Assembly (NCBI GenBank): GCA_039929265.1 | Contig: JBDSRN010000043.1 | Location: 1 to 9,212 of the forward strand | Source: ZC4RG30 sp039929265 | GTDB taxonomy: Bacteria; Pseudomonadota; Gammaproteobacteria; Steroidobacterales; Steroidobacteraceae | Reading direction: 5' to 3' | DNA: 9,212 nucleotides | In this document: positions 1-6,659 of the stretch, in pieces | Layout: each line of letters opens with the position of its first letter | Position numbering within the stretch: position 1 is the first letter of the stretch | Position numbers and translations under genes: made by a program | Notes under the pieces: generated by a model | What the model was told of the DNA's origin: nothing | Database searches by the model: none | Seen by the model: only the letters and a program-made list of their open reading frames with translations

Positions 1-73
1 GTTCGACTGGAAAGGAGCGATGAACCAGTTTGCCATTCTGTACGAAGACCGATTTACACTGGCCAAGAACTGA
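1..73 (+). CDS. C-terminal tail of an unrecognised protein (5' partial)
   Basis: A reading frame open from the left edge (codons begin at position 2) ends at TGA 71-73 and gives about 23 residues, ending in the peptide FAILYEDRFTLAKN. Aromatic and charged residues look like the end of a real protein. There is an ATG at 20-22 with GGAG only two bases upstream, which is too close for a normal ribosome binding site, so this is more likely the tail of a longer gene than a separate short ORF. The family cannot be named from so little sequence. Confidence 0.45.
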   Translation, partial: FDWKGAMNQFAILYEDRFTLAKN

Positions 74-292
74 CGAGACCGATTGAATGTTTAATCCGCC
101 TCGCACACAAAATTACGGATACGCCCACATGCTCTATCGCAACCTCGGGCAATTTATAGGCTTGTGACTCTAAACGACCTTTGAACATTGTCTCGACCAA
201 TCCGCCGGTGTCACGCGTGCGGCGTGGTGACGCCGACCAGCATCGCTGCCGTAGTGTAAATCTGATTCTTTCCGCCACCACTGAGGCACCCC

Positions 293-682
293 ATGACCTA
301 CTATTTCTTGAAGCTCATCGAACTGCCCTTTGACGAGACTGTCGCGCGCACGCGCGAGGCATTGGCTGCGGAGGGATTTGGAATCATTACCGAGATCGAC
401 CTCGCCAAGACGTTCAAGGCGAAGCTGGGTGAGGATTTTCGCGCTTACCTCATTCTGGGTGCCTGCAATCCCCGGATGGCCCATGAAGCGCTGCAGCTCG
501 AAGACAAGGTCGGCACGATGTTGCCATGTAATGTGGTGGTGCAGGACGTGGGCGGAGGTCAGACCGAAGTCGCCGCAATTGATCCTGCCGCGTCCATGCA
601 AGCCATCGAAAACAGCGCGCTTACGGACAAGGCGCGCGAAGTGGGCCAGAAGCTCAAGGATGCGCTGGCGCGAATTGGCTGA
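293..682 (+). CDS. DUF302 domain protein
   Basis: A 129-residue protein that is nearly all one DUF302 domain. Seen in the sequence: an N-terminal strand (YYFLKLIELPFDETV), the helix REALAAEGFGIITEID, then the two family hallmarks, LGACNP at residues 55-60 and LPCNVVV at 77-83, and a helical C-terminus. No signal peptide or membrane segment is visible, so it is probably cytoplasmic. DUF302 proteins are small alpha/beta proteins of unsettled biochemical role. The length fits a stand-alone member. The start is ATG 293, preceded by a GAGG element at 283-286 at suitable distance. It stands alone on the plus strand, convergent with the EAL relic downstream. A five-base-pair hairpin (704-717) follows but has no U-tract, so no terminator is claimed. 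Family assignment is secure; function is unknown. Confidence 0.9.
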   Translation: MTYYFLKLIELPFDETVARTREALAAEGFGIITEIDLAKTFKAKLGEDFRAYLILGACNPRMAHEALQLEDKVGTMLPCNVVVQDVGGGQTEVAAIDPAASMQAIENSALTDKAREVGQKLKDALARIG

Positions 683-810
683 CGAGTGCCCGGACCAACG
701 GTGCTTCGTCGGCGAAGATGTTCCGCTCCGTTTGTGAATCTGGCCACCTCGATCTCCGGGCGCTGAAAGCACTCGTGCCGTGACCGTGGGACCGATCTTC
801 TCAAAGTTGT

Positions 811-1198
811 GTTTCAAACAAGGCTTCTGGAAACCTGCCAGGAGACATGCCCATGGATCTCACCAGCTGTTCGAACACCTCTGCTCCTGAGTCTCGACTG
901 CCTCGGCGACCACCTTCATCTCCAGGACACCCAAGGCACGAAGGTCGTTTACCGATTGCAATGTAGTGCCGTGTTCGACGACGAGGCTCGATGCGGGTAA
1001 CGGAAAGTCCGCCAGCGCGCGCTCCACAACGCGGACGACCGCGCGCTCGGCAAACTGGGCAGAGGAGACATTCACGGCTATGGCAAGTGGGCGCCAGCCC
1101 ATCTCGACGCCATTGGATTGGACTTGTTGGACACAAACATCGCGTATGGCCCCGATGAGTCCAGGCGCTTCCGCCAGAACCATGTAAGGCGCGGCGCC
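811..1198 (-). pseudogene. Degenerate EAL-domain (c-di-GMP phosphodiesterase) relic
   Basis: The minus frame through about 1198-881 reads like the first part of an EAL domain: PYMVLAEAPGLIGAI (compare the usual F-I-P-L-A-E-x-x-G-L-I), then PLAIAVNVSSAQF (compare the usual AVNVSARQF) and a helix RVVERALADFPLP. The text then passes from LRALGV straight to KVVAEAVETQEQ near position 926. The normal 50-60 residues between them, which carry the DDFGTGYSSL and KIDRSFV motifs, are missing. The ExTE metal motif is replaced by EHGT. After VETQEQ (about 881) the similarity moves to another frame (FEQLVRSMGM), a frameshift, and the terminal QGY-type motif is lost. The N-terminal signature of the domain and any GGDEF or sensor part are absent. 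With catalytic motifs gone and the frame broken it cannot be an active phosphodiesterase. It lies just past the terminator of the BON gene. Boundaries are approximate. Confidence 0.75.
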
Positions 1199-1213
1199 AC
1201 TGGGCGGACATGT

Positions 1214-1242
1214 AAAAAGTGGCGACCCACTGGTCGCCACTT
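1214..1242 (-). terminator. Intrinsic terminator of the YflT-like/BON unit
   Basis: Read on the minus strand, an 11-base-pair perfect stem (arms at 1232-1242 and 1217-1227, core GTGGCGACC/GGTCGCCAC) with a 4-base loop (1228-1231) leads directly into a run of T (complement of A 1214-1218). This is the classic Rho-independent form. It sits about 34 bases after the stop of the BON gene at 1276, in the correct orientation for it. Confidence 0.85.
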
Positions 1243-1275
1243 ACGTTCACAGACTTACGTTTACAGGGCGTCACC

Positions 1276-1659
1276 TCAATCAGCAGGTGCCACTTTCAAC
1301 TCGTTCATCACCCGATCCTTGCCCGCGATCGCCGCGGCCCGAATGCCGATCTGTTCCCTTTCCGCCGCCGTACGGACCACTCCGCTGAGGGTCACCGCGC
1401 CATTGGCCGAAACGATCTTCACGTTTTTACCGTAGACCGACAGCGTTTTGTCTTCCATAACGCTCTGTCGGACACGTTGGGTGAGAGCCATGTCCTTCTT
1501 GCTGTTGGACTGCTCGTCGGCCGTCACCTGGTTTGCCGCTCGATCCGGCCGGTTGTTCGCGGAGTTGTCCGCCGGCAGCGTTGTGTCTTGCGCCATAGAT
1601 TGTGGCGCAACTACAAATGACGACGCTGATGCGAGCAATACTACGACCAGGCCCTTCAT
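1276..1659 (-). CDS. Secreted BON-domain protein (OsmY-like)
   Basis: A 127-residue exported protein. Residues 1-23 form a signal peptide: Lys2, a hydrophobic stretch LVVVLLASASSFVV, and a likely cleavage site after SMA (residues 21-23). A low-complexity polar linker follows (about 24-55), then a single BON domain (about 56-123) with the typical pattern of a helix (TQRVRQSVMEDKTL), the strand VKIVSANGAVTLSGVV with its central Gly, and a closing helix and strand ending in VMNELKV. BON domains are found in periplasmic and outer-membrane stress proteins such as OsmY and are thought to bind phospholipid or other envelope components. OsmY has two BON domains; this protein has one. Its start overlaps the stop of the upstream YflT-like gene as ATGA, which implies translational coupling, and an intrinsic terminator follows. 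The most likely role is envelope or osmotic stress protection, inferred from family and neighbour. Confidence 0.88.
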   Translation of the reverse strand: MKGLVVVLLASASSFVVAPQSMAQDTTLPADNSANNRPDRAANQVTADEQSNSKKDMALTQRVRQSVMEDKTLSVYGKNVKIVSANGAVTLSGVVRTAAEREQIGIRAAAIAGKDRVMNELKVAPAD

Positions 1660-2234
1660 GCCCGCCTACCCACGTCATAGGCACTGCTGTCGCGTACCGT
1701 TCCGGGCTTGGCGGCAGATGCTTCGCCCGTGGACGCGATGTCTTCCGCTCCAGTTGCTTTGAGGACCTGCTTGGCGCGATCGATCTCGTCGGAGGAATCG
1801 CAGTGCACGGACAGCAACGTGCCGCCGTCCTTCACCCGTCCTTCGTAGCGCTTCGCTTCGTACTCGGGAATTCCCAAGCCGATCAGCCCGCCAACGAGTC
1901 CACCAACTGCGCCGCCCACGCCGAGGCCCGCAAGGCCCGCCATGATGGGACCCGCGGCGATGAGGGGGCCAACGCCAGGAATTGCAAGCGCGCCGATACC
2001 CGCAAGCACGCCGAGTGTGCCGCCGATGACCCCACCTGTGGTTACGCCCGCTGTCGTCCCCTCAGGAGCCTTGGTGTCCTTGGTGTGTGCGAATTCCTTC
2101 GTGCTGCGAGTGTCCGCAAGGAGCACCGATATGCTCGGGCTTGCGAACCCGGCCTGAACCAGCGAATCAACAGCTCGTTCGGCGGCTGCGCTCGACGGGT
2201 AGATACCAAAGACCGCGGTGTTCTTGCCAGCCAT
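1656..2234 (-). CDS. YflT-like general stress protein with glycine-zipper segment
   Basis: A 192-residue protein. The N-terminus (AVFGIYPSSAAAERAVDSL, residues 7-25) and the following AGFASPSISVLLAD match the general stress protein 17M/YflT type of domain, a small alpha/beta fold. A Gly/Ala-rich hydrophobic block follows at about 61-121 (GGVIGGTLGVLAGIGALAIP, then GLGVGGAVGGLVGGLIGLG), a glycine-zipper that could insert in a membrane as a hairpin. The C-terminal part (about 122-165; YEGRVKDGGTLLSVHCDSSD) is a second small alpha/beta unit. An earlier in-frame ATG at 2342 exists, but the start at 2234 is preferred: GGAGG (2239-2243) stands four bases upstream and family similarity begins immediately. 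The promoter candidate at 2316-2342 also lies inside the longer version. It is the first gene of a two-gene unit with the BON gene, overlapping it by ATGA. The stress role is inferred from the family; membrane placement is inferred from composition. Confidence 0.82.
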   Translation of the reverse strand: MAGKNTAVFGIYPSSAAAERAVDSLVQAGFASPSISVLLADTRSTKEFAHTKDTKAPEGTTAGVTTGGVIGGTLGVLAGIGALAIPGVGPLIAAGPIMAGLAGLGVGGAVGGLVGGLIGLGIPEYEAKRYEGRVKDGGTLLSVHCDSSDEIDRAKQVLKATGAEDIASTGEASAAKPGTVRDSSAYDVGRRA

Positions 2235-2238
2235 ATAA

Positions 2239-2243
2239 CCTCC
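2239..2243 (-). promoter_or_regulatory. Shine-Dalgarno that sets the YflT-like gene start
   Basis: GGAGG on the minus strand followed by TTAT and then ATG (2232-2234). It argues for the 192-residue product over the longer ORF that begins at 2342. Confidence 0.75.
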
Positions 2244-2315
2244 GGGGTCGCATAACGACCATTTTATCGCCCGACAAGATGCAGGGCGTGTGGCATTAGG
2301 GCTTGCGCCGCACGT

Positions 2316-2342
2316 TTTATATGTAGGAGACGCGTCCGTCAA
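2316..2342 (-). promoter_or_regulatory. Candidate sigma-70 promoter for the YflT-like/BON unit
   Basis: On the minus strand, TTGACG (2337-2342) is followed after 15 bases by TATAAA (2316-2321). Both boxes match the sigma-70 consensus at five of six positions, with slightly short spacing. Transcription would begin near 2309, giving a leader of about 75 nt before the start codon at 2234. This is a pattern match only. Confidence 0.5.
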
Positions 2343-2398
2343 ATAGTGGGAACTGGATGAGCTGATGTAAGGCGGATGGGGCCGACTTCACGACTCAT

Positions 2399-4456
2399 TC
2401 ATGCACGTTGAGCAGCCGAGCCTAGCAGGGTGATAACTTGCTCTGGTTCGATGGGCTTCGTGAAATGATGGTTGAAGCCTGCCGCCAGCGCCATGGCCTT
2501 GTCAGACTCCTGCCCCCATCCGGTCACGGCGATCAGAGTGACCGCATCGCCCCGGCAAAGCTGTCTGACGCGTCGTGCGACTTCATAGCCGTTGAGTTCT
2601 GGCATTCCGATATCGAGAATGACAACCTCTGGCAACAGAGCAACGCACGTCGCAAGCGCCGCGCGCCCATTGTCTACAACGGTCACGTTGTGACCATCGA
2701 GCTCGAGGAGTATCGCGAGGCTCTCTGCAGCATCGCGGTTGTCATCGGCGATGAGCACGCGTCGCTTTGCCGGGAGGTTCTCGGCCACCGGCCTCGCAGT
2801 AAGCTGCTCGGATGCCCCGGTCGTGCGTAGTGGGAGCCGAACGATGAACTCGCTGCCCCTGCCGAGGCCTGCGCTTCTGGCTTCAATCTCGCCACCATGC
2901 AGTTGCACGAGACCCTTTGCGAGCGCCAAACCGATACCGAGTCCTCCTTCCGTGCGATCATGACTGGACTGCACTTGCGAGAACATCAAGAAAATATCCG
3001 TCAGCGCGTGTTGCGGAAGCCCGATGCCGGTGTCCGTGACGGTGATAGTTATTTGATCGGTTGCAACGATCGCAGCCAGGCGAATCTCGCCTGCGGGATC
3101 TGTATATTTGGCCGCATTTGTCAGCAAGTTGGACAAGACTTGCGCGAGGCGAAGAGGGTCGCCCGCAAACATCACAGAGGTTGGGGGCACATCGATCGTC
3201 AACCGGTGCTGCTTGGCCTCGATCAATGGACGCGCGGTTTCGACCGCAGCTTCCACTACCGAGGCGAGCTCTGCCATTTTCGGGCGCAACTCGAGCACCC
3301 CGCGTGTCACACGGGAGATATCCAGCAAATCGTCCAGCAGCAGGGACATGTGCTGCACTTGTCTGTTGATGACCTCGTGGCTCCAGCGTCTCTGAGCGTC
3401 GGTGGCTTGTGGCGCTGTAGAAATCAGCGCAGCTTGACGTATCGGCGCGAGAGGATTGCGCAGCTCGTGCGCTAGAGTGGCCAGAAACTCATCCTTGCGC
3501 CGGTCTGTTTCACGAAGCATTGCTTCCGCATTTTGGCGAGTCGTGATCTCTTCCCGTAACGCAAGCTCCGCAATTTTCTGCGCGCTGATGTCACGAGTAA
3601 AGCAGCGAGTATGAATGAAATTACCATCCTCCCAGAGGACGTTCGACGAAATCAGGACATGCTTTATGGAACCATCCTTGCAACGCAGCTGCGCTTGGTA
3701 TCCTTCCAGGGTTTGTCCGCGAGATAGTTTGTCGAGGATGTCATCGATGACGTGGCTGTCAGCGTGGAACTCGGCGATGTGCCGCCCGACATACTCCTCC
3801 CGGGTATAGCCAAGTAAATCGAGTTCGGTTTGATTAACCCGAATGACGATACCGTCCGGGCCCACCCAGTGGAGCCCGACTGCCGCGTTCTCGAAAAAGT
3901 CAGAGAGCAGCTGCTCACTTCGTCGCAGTGCCCGTTCGTCGCGACGACGTTGTGTGACGTCGCGAAACACCAGCACTACGCCCGCGAGCTTACCCCGGTG
4001 ATCACGAATGGGGGCGGCGCTATCTTCAATAACGATCTCGGATCCATCCTTGCGGAGCAGTGACGTATTGCCGGCAATCTCGACGACCGTCCCGGTCAAC
4101 AGAACCCTTGCAATGGGATCGTCTACCGGTTGGCGCGTGTCCTGGTCGATGAGGCGACACACGCGTGCCAGCACTTGTCCGCGTGCGTCTTCACTCGACC
4201 ATCCGGTCATCGATTCGGCCATCGAATTGATGAACGTCAATCGACCTTCCATGTCGGTCGTGATGACTGCATCGCCGATGCTTGCGAGCGTGACCTCAAA
4301 CCATTCGCGTTGTTGTTCCAACTCTTCGGTTCGGCTCTGCAGAACTTGCTTTGCTTCGAGGAGTTCACGCTCCGCCTGTCGACGCGCCAGCTGAATGGTC
4401 TCTATGTTCCTCAGCGCGGTAATGCGCAGCTGCTTGTCCTCGTCAGCTTCCGCCAC
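2399..4456 (-). CDS. Soluble hybrid sensor histidine kinase (PAS-PAS-HisKA-HATPase-REC)
   Basis: A 685-residue hybrid kinase. Domains in order: a charged coiled coil (about 8-52); PAS 1 (about 54-171; IGDAVITTDMEGRLTFIN, ending in VLVFRDVTQRR); PAS 2 (about 182-296; AAVGLHWVGPDGIVIRVN, ending in CFTRDISAQK); HisKA with the H-box FLATLAHELRNPLAPIR and phospho-acceptor His330; and a HATPase domain with N447 (N box), DTGIGL at 475-480 and GLGIGLAL at 505-512. The C-terminal receiver (about 566-680) has the acidic pair D571/D572, phospho-acceptor Asp615, Thr645 and Lys667. All catalytic residues are present, so it should be active. There is no signal peptide or transmembrane segment, so it senses a cytoplasmic cue, perhaps via a PAS-bound ligand. 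No output domain or cognate regulator lies nearby; phosphate must leave through an unlinked phosphotransfer protein or regulator. The start is GTG 4456 with GGAGG six bases upstream, inside the end of the methyltransferase gene, so the two are co-transcribed and probably translationally coupled. Confidence 0.93.
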   Translation of the reverse strand: MAEADEDKQLRITALRNIETIQLARRQAERELLEAKQVLQSRTEELEQQREWFEVTLASIGDAVITTDMEGRLTFINSMAESMTGWSSEDARGQVLARVCRLIDQDTRQPVDDPIARVLLTGTVVEIAGNTSLLRKDGSEIVIEDSAAPIRDHRGKLAGVVLVFRDVTQRRRDERALRRSEQLLSDFFENAAVGLHWVGPDGIVIRVNQTELDLLGYTREEYVGRHIAEFHADSHVIDDILDKLSRGQTLEGYQAQLRCKDGSIKHVLISSNVLWEDGNFIHTRCFTRDISAQKIAELALREEITTRQNAEAMLRETDRRKDEFLATLAHELRNPLAPIRQAALISTAPQATDAQRRWSHEVINRQVQHMSLLLDDLLDISRVTRGVLELRPKMAELASVVEAAVETARPLIEAKQHRLTIDVPPTSVMFAGDPLRLAQVLSNLLTNAAKYTDPAGEIRLAAIVATDQITITVTDTGIGLPQHALTDIFLMFSQVQSSHDRTEGGLGIGLALAKGLVQLHGGEIEARSAGLGRGSEFIVRLPLRTTGASEQLTARPVAENLPAKRRVLIADDNRDAAESLAILLELDGHNVTVVDNGRAALATCVALLPEVVILDIGMPELNGYEVARRVRQLCRGDAVTLIAVTGWGQESDKAMALAAGFNHHFTKPIEPEQVITLLGSAAQRA

Positions 4457-5525
4457 GACCGGCCTCCAGTTTCAGCGCTGCCAGAGCCGTGCCCTCGATG
4501 CGCGCGCGAATCTTTGCGAATGCAGTATCCCGGAGTGTAGAGACGTCATCGCAGAATGGCGCGAAGCCACAGTCATCTGTCGTGCCGAGTTGGTCGAGTG
4601 GAATGAATCGGGCGGCTTCCAGGACGCGATCGCACACCTCCTGGGCCGTCTCGATGCGCGGGTCGATCGGTGACGTGACTCCAACAAAGACGCGCTGGTG
4701 TGGTTGGAGATACTCGCGAATCAATTGAAGGACGCGCGCCTGGTCATGTTCACCCGCTAGTGCCACGTAGAAACTGCACACGTTCAGCTGAAACAGACTC
4801 GGCAAGAGCTCGGAATAGTCTACCTCCGCGCTGTGCGTTGAATCGCGGTCCCCGCCCGGACATGTGTGCACGCCCAGGCGCTGTCGCTCCGCGTCGGAAT
4901 ACCTCGCCAGCGCAAGATTATTGAGATCGATGAAGCTCGAAAGCAACTCCCCGGACGGATCGATCTTCAGTGCCAGGCGGCCCTCGGTGAAGTCGATCTG
5001 CACCTTGTGGGCGCCCTTGTTCAGGCAGCGCCGGACTTCAGTCACGTGTTCATTCAGCAGGTCTTCGATAAAGGCGTCGCGCGAGTAGCCCGGGATGCTC
5101 TTGTTCGGATACATGAGGCTCAGAGCGGAGGGCGAGATGACGGCCTGCTTCAGGGGCACATGAGCGTACTTCAGCGCTTCATCGAGGTATGCGTCCGCAT
5201 AACGCTTGTAGTGAAACGGTCCAGCAGTCAGCCGCGGCATGCGGCGCACGTGGCCGGCGGCAAACGGGATGCGGAACCCGTCTGGCGAGGTGTTTGGGAG
5301 CCCTTCCACGCTATACGTCCAGAAGTTCTGGTACTTCCGTTGTTCGCCGTCGGTAATGACGAGCGACCCGGTCGCCTCGAATTCCGCCACGGTGTCCTGG
5401 ATGGCGGCGGCGTACAGAGGCTCGAGACTTTCGTCGGTTCCGTCCCCGCAGGCCGCGATGGCGTCGAGCAGCGCCCGCGGACGAGGAATGCTGCCAACAG
5501 GTTCCGTGGGAATGTCAAGGCCCAT
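4443..5525 (-). CDS. Cobalamin-independent methionine synthase (MetE C-terminal-like) family methyltransferase
   Basis: A 360-residue protein made only of the C-terminal catalytic barrel of MetE-type enzymes (Meth_synt_2 family); the N-terminal half of classical MetE (about 750 residues) is absent. Visible features: the opening PTEPVGSIPRP typical of the family; ITDGEQRK (57-64); KVQIDFTEGRLALK (174-187); the zinc-ligand motif VHTCPGGD with His220 and Cys222; and DDCGF with Cys319 as the third expected zinc ligand. The fourth ligand of E. coli MetE, a Glu after the HxC motif, has no clear counterpart, although Glu259 (LAGEHD) is a candidate. Relatives transfer methyl groups to a thiol such as homocysteine, but stand-alone members have varied or unknown donors, so methionine synthesis is not certain. 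It is the gene before the histidine kinase, overlapping it by 14 nt, and 61 nt after the DsbG-like gene. The start is fixed by an in-frame TAA just upstream; it lacks a properly spaced Shine-Dalgarno. Confidence 0.88.
   Translation of the reverse strand: MGLDIPTEPVGSIPRPRALLDAIAACGDGTDESLEPLYAAAIQDTVAEFEATGSLVITDGEQRKYQNFWTYSVEGLPNTSPDGFRIPFAAGHVRRMPRLTAGPFHYKRYADAYLDEALKYAHVPLKQAVISPSALSLMYPNKSIPGYSRDAFIEDLLNEHVTEVRRCLNKGAHKVQIDFTEGRLALKIDPSGELLSSFIDLNNLALARYSDAERQRLGVHTCPGGDRDSTHSAEVDYSELLPSLFQLNVCSFYVALAGEHDQARVLQLIREYLQPHQRVFVGVTSPIDPRIETAQEVCDRVLEAARFIPLDQLGTTDDCGFAPFCDDVSTLRDTAFAKIRARIEGTALAALKLEAGRGGS
4463..4467 (-). promoter_or_regulatory. Shine-Dalgarno of the histidine kinase, inside the upstream gene
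   Basis: GGAGG on the minus strand, six bases before the GTG start at 4454-4456. It lies within the last codons of the methyltransferase gene and supports both the GTG start and coupled translation of the pair. Confidence 0.7.
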
Positions 5526-5530
5526 GCTCC

Positions 5531-5561
5531 ATTATGACGCGGGGCCGGACGAAAGTGTTAA
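5531..5561 (-). promoter_or_regulatory. Candidate promoter directly in front of the methyltransferase start
   Basis: On the minus strand, TTAACA (5556-5561) and CATAAT (5531-5536) each match a sigma-70 box at five of six positions, with a long 19-base spacer. Initiation about 6 bases past the second box would fall at or next to the ATG at 5523-5525, giving a leaderless or nearly leaderless transcript. That would fit the absence of a well-spaced Shine-Dalgarno. Spacing is not optimal, so this is tentative. Confidence 0.35.
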
Positions 5562-5572
5562 CCGCTGTTAAC
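5557..5572. repeat. Paired GTTAAC boxes (possible operator)
   Basis: Two copies of the self-complementary hexamer GTTAAC separated by CGCT, ten bases apart (one helical turn), in an otherwise GC-rich intergenic gap. They overlap the candidate -35 box of the methyltransferase promoter, a position where a dimeric regulator could act. The arrangement may be chance. Confidence 0.35.
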
Positions 5573-5586
5573 GAGTTCTAGTCGCA

Positions 5587-6189
5587 TCAGCGCCCTTGAG
5601 AAAGCAATTCTTGAAGGCGCTCGGCAGAAGGCAGCCCTTGTAGAATGCGCGTCACGCCAGCCTCATCGGCGTAAACGATCGCGGGGGTTGCGAAAATCCC
5701 CAAGGTGTCCATGAACAGATTGTTCAATTCGAGATTCTCACGCGTCGCCACCGCGACCTGTTTTGCGGGAGCGATTCCCCCTTCGCTAAAACGCATTTCG
5801 TGCTGGTTCAGCGCCACGAGTGGATCACTAGCCTGAAGTATGGCCGCTGCTTGGTCCCAACTCACGGGTTGCAGTTTGGCGACGAGCAGATATCGCACTT
5901 GAACTTGCGGGTTCGCCGCATGAATTTGCTGCCAGAGGGTGTGACAGTAAGGACATTGCGTGTCGGTGAAGACGTAAATCTTCGAGCTACTGGTTCTGGC
6001 TCCCCCTGGTATCCATGCTGCACGCGCCAGACGGAGCATTACGCCAGGGGACTGAGTGTGATCAGGCTCAACACGCTGCGTTATTTCGTTCAGCGGCAGT
6101 CCCGCCGCACCGGCAGCATCGCAACTGCAGAACAGAGCTATCGCACTCGCGATGATGAGCGTCAGGGAATTGCAGCTTTTAGTTGACAC
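5587..6189 (-). CDS. DsbG-like periplasmic thiol:disulfide oxidoreductase
   Basis: Taken from GTG 6187-6189 this is a 200-residue exported thioredoxin-fold protein. Residues 1-29 resemble a signal peptide: a short polar start with Lys4, hydrophobic LTLIIASAIALF, then a small-residue cleavage region near AGA. The mature part has KIYVFTDTQCPYC with active-site Cys79-Pro-Tyr-Cys82, the DsbG-like region RYLLVAKLQPVSWDQAAAIL and LNQHEMRFSEGGI, and ATPAIVY with the cis-proline Pro169. DsbG and DsbC act in the periplasm as disulfide isomerases or reductases on exported proteins. The usual N-terminal dimerisation domain of about 60 residues is mostly missing, so it may work as a monomer. An ATG at 6291 in the same frame would add 34 residues, but that extension is charged and would bury the signal peptide, so the GTG is preferred; GTG 6199-6201 is another option. 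It precedes the methyltransferase and kinase genes on the same strand by a short gap and may belong to their transcript. Confidence 0.82.
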   Translation of the reverse strand: MSTKSCNSLTLIIASAIALFCSCDAAGAAGLPLNEITQRVEPDHTQSPGVMLRLARAAWIPGGARTSSSKIYVFTDTQCPYCHTLWQQIHAANPQVQVRYLLVAKLQPVSWDQAAAILQASDPLVALNQHEMRFSEGGIAPAKQVAVATRENLELNNLFMDTLGIFATPAIVYADEAGVTRILQGLPSAERLQELLSQGR

Positions 6190-6659
6190 GAATAAATCCA
6201 CCGCGCGGCCGTGAACTCCATCATGACTTGAGGATTCCCGAAGGGCAGGTCTTTTTACAGATCGGCTCACTAATGAATGATGCGCTTCCATCTGCCCCGA
6301 ATGTCTGCGTTACAAACCGATGTGGCCGTTGTGCTAAAACAAATTTGCGCCGGCTTCCAGCGCAACGCCTTTTTGCAGATGGCCGTGTTGTTTCTCCCGC
6401 AGGCACTGGGAACAGTGCGAGCGGCAGTCGCAGAGCGCTCGTGCGAACTGGAACGGGACACGGAATGCGGCGTAAGGCCTCTCACTCGCCACCTGCTGTC
6501 CCGACGCGGCGAAATGGTTTCCTGGACGGAGAGGCACACCGTGAGGATTGCGCTGGCCGGCTCAATATTATAACGTTTCACTAATGTCGTCGCCTCCTGC
6601 CACGACGTCTACCCATCCAAGGGCTGGGGCACCACACCCCAAGCGAACTCAAAGCGGTG
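6190..6659. other. Region without a recognisable gene
   Basis: Overlapping open frames exist on both strands here, but none shows a recognisable family or a convincing start. The left part would hold the upstream region of the DsbG-like gene. A TATAAT on the minus strand (6567-6572) has no partner -35 box at normal spacing. Nothing further can be supported. Confidence 0.5.

Noticed and set aside
704..717. Hairpin CTTCG-TCGG-CGAAG after the DUF302 gene
   Set aside because: The stem is only five base pairs and there is no T-run, too weak for an intrinsic terminator.
170..817. A 215-codon minus-strand open frame across the DUF302 gene
   Set aside because: No family similarity is apparent, and the plus-strand DUF302 protein explains the sequence.
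1602..2255. A 217-codon plus-strand open frame
   Set aside because: It lies opposite the YflT-like gene, which has clear family motifs, a Shine-Dalgarno and a Gly-rich segment.
6124..6132. Cysteines near the signal peptide end of the DsbG-like protein as a lipoprotein site
   Set aside because: The residues before them (ALF-C and FCS-C) do not fit the L-[AS]-[GA]-C lipobox.
6190..6291. Longer start of the DsbG-like gene at ATG 6291
   Set aside because: The extra 34 residues are charged and would push the hydrophobic signal segment inward. The GTG at 6189 gives a normal exported-protein N-terminus. It cannot be fully excluded.
6567..6572. A perfect TATAAT on the minus strand
   Set aside because: There is no -35-like box at 16-18 bases and no gene start nearby; the DsbG-like gene begins almost 400 bases away.
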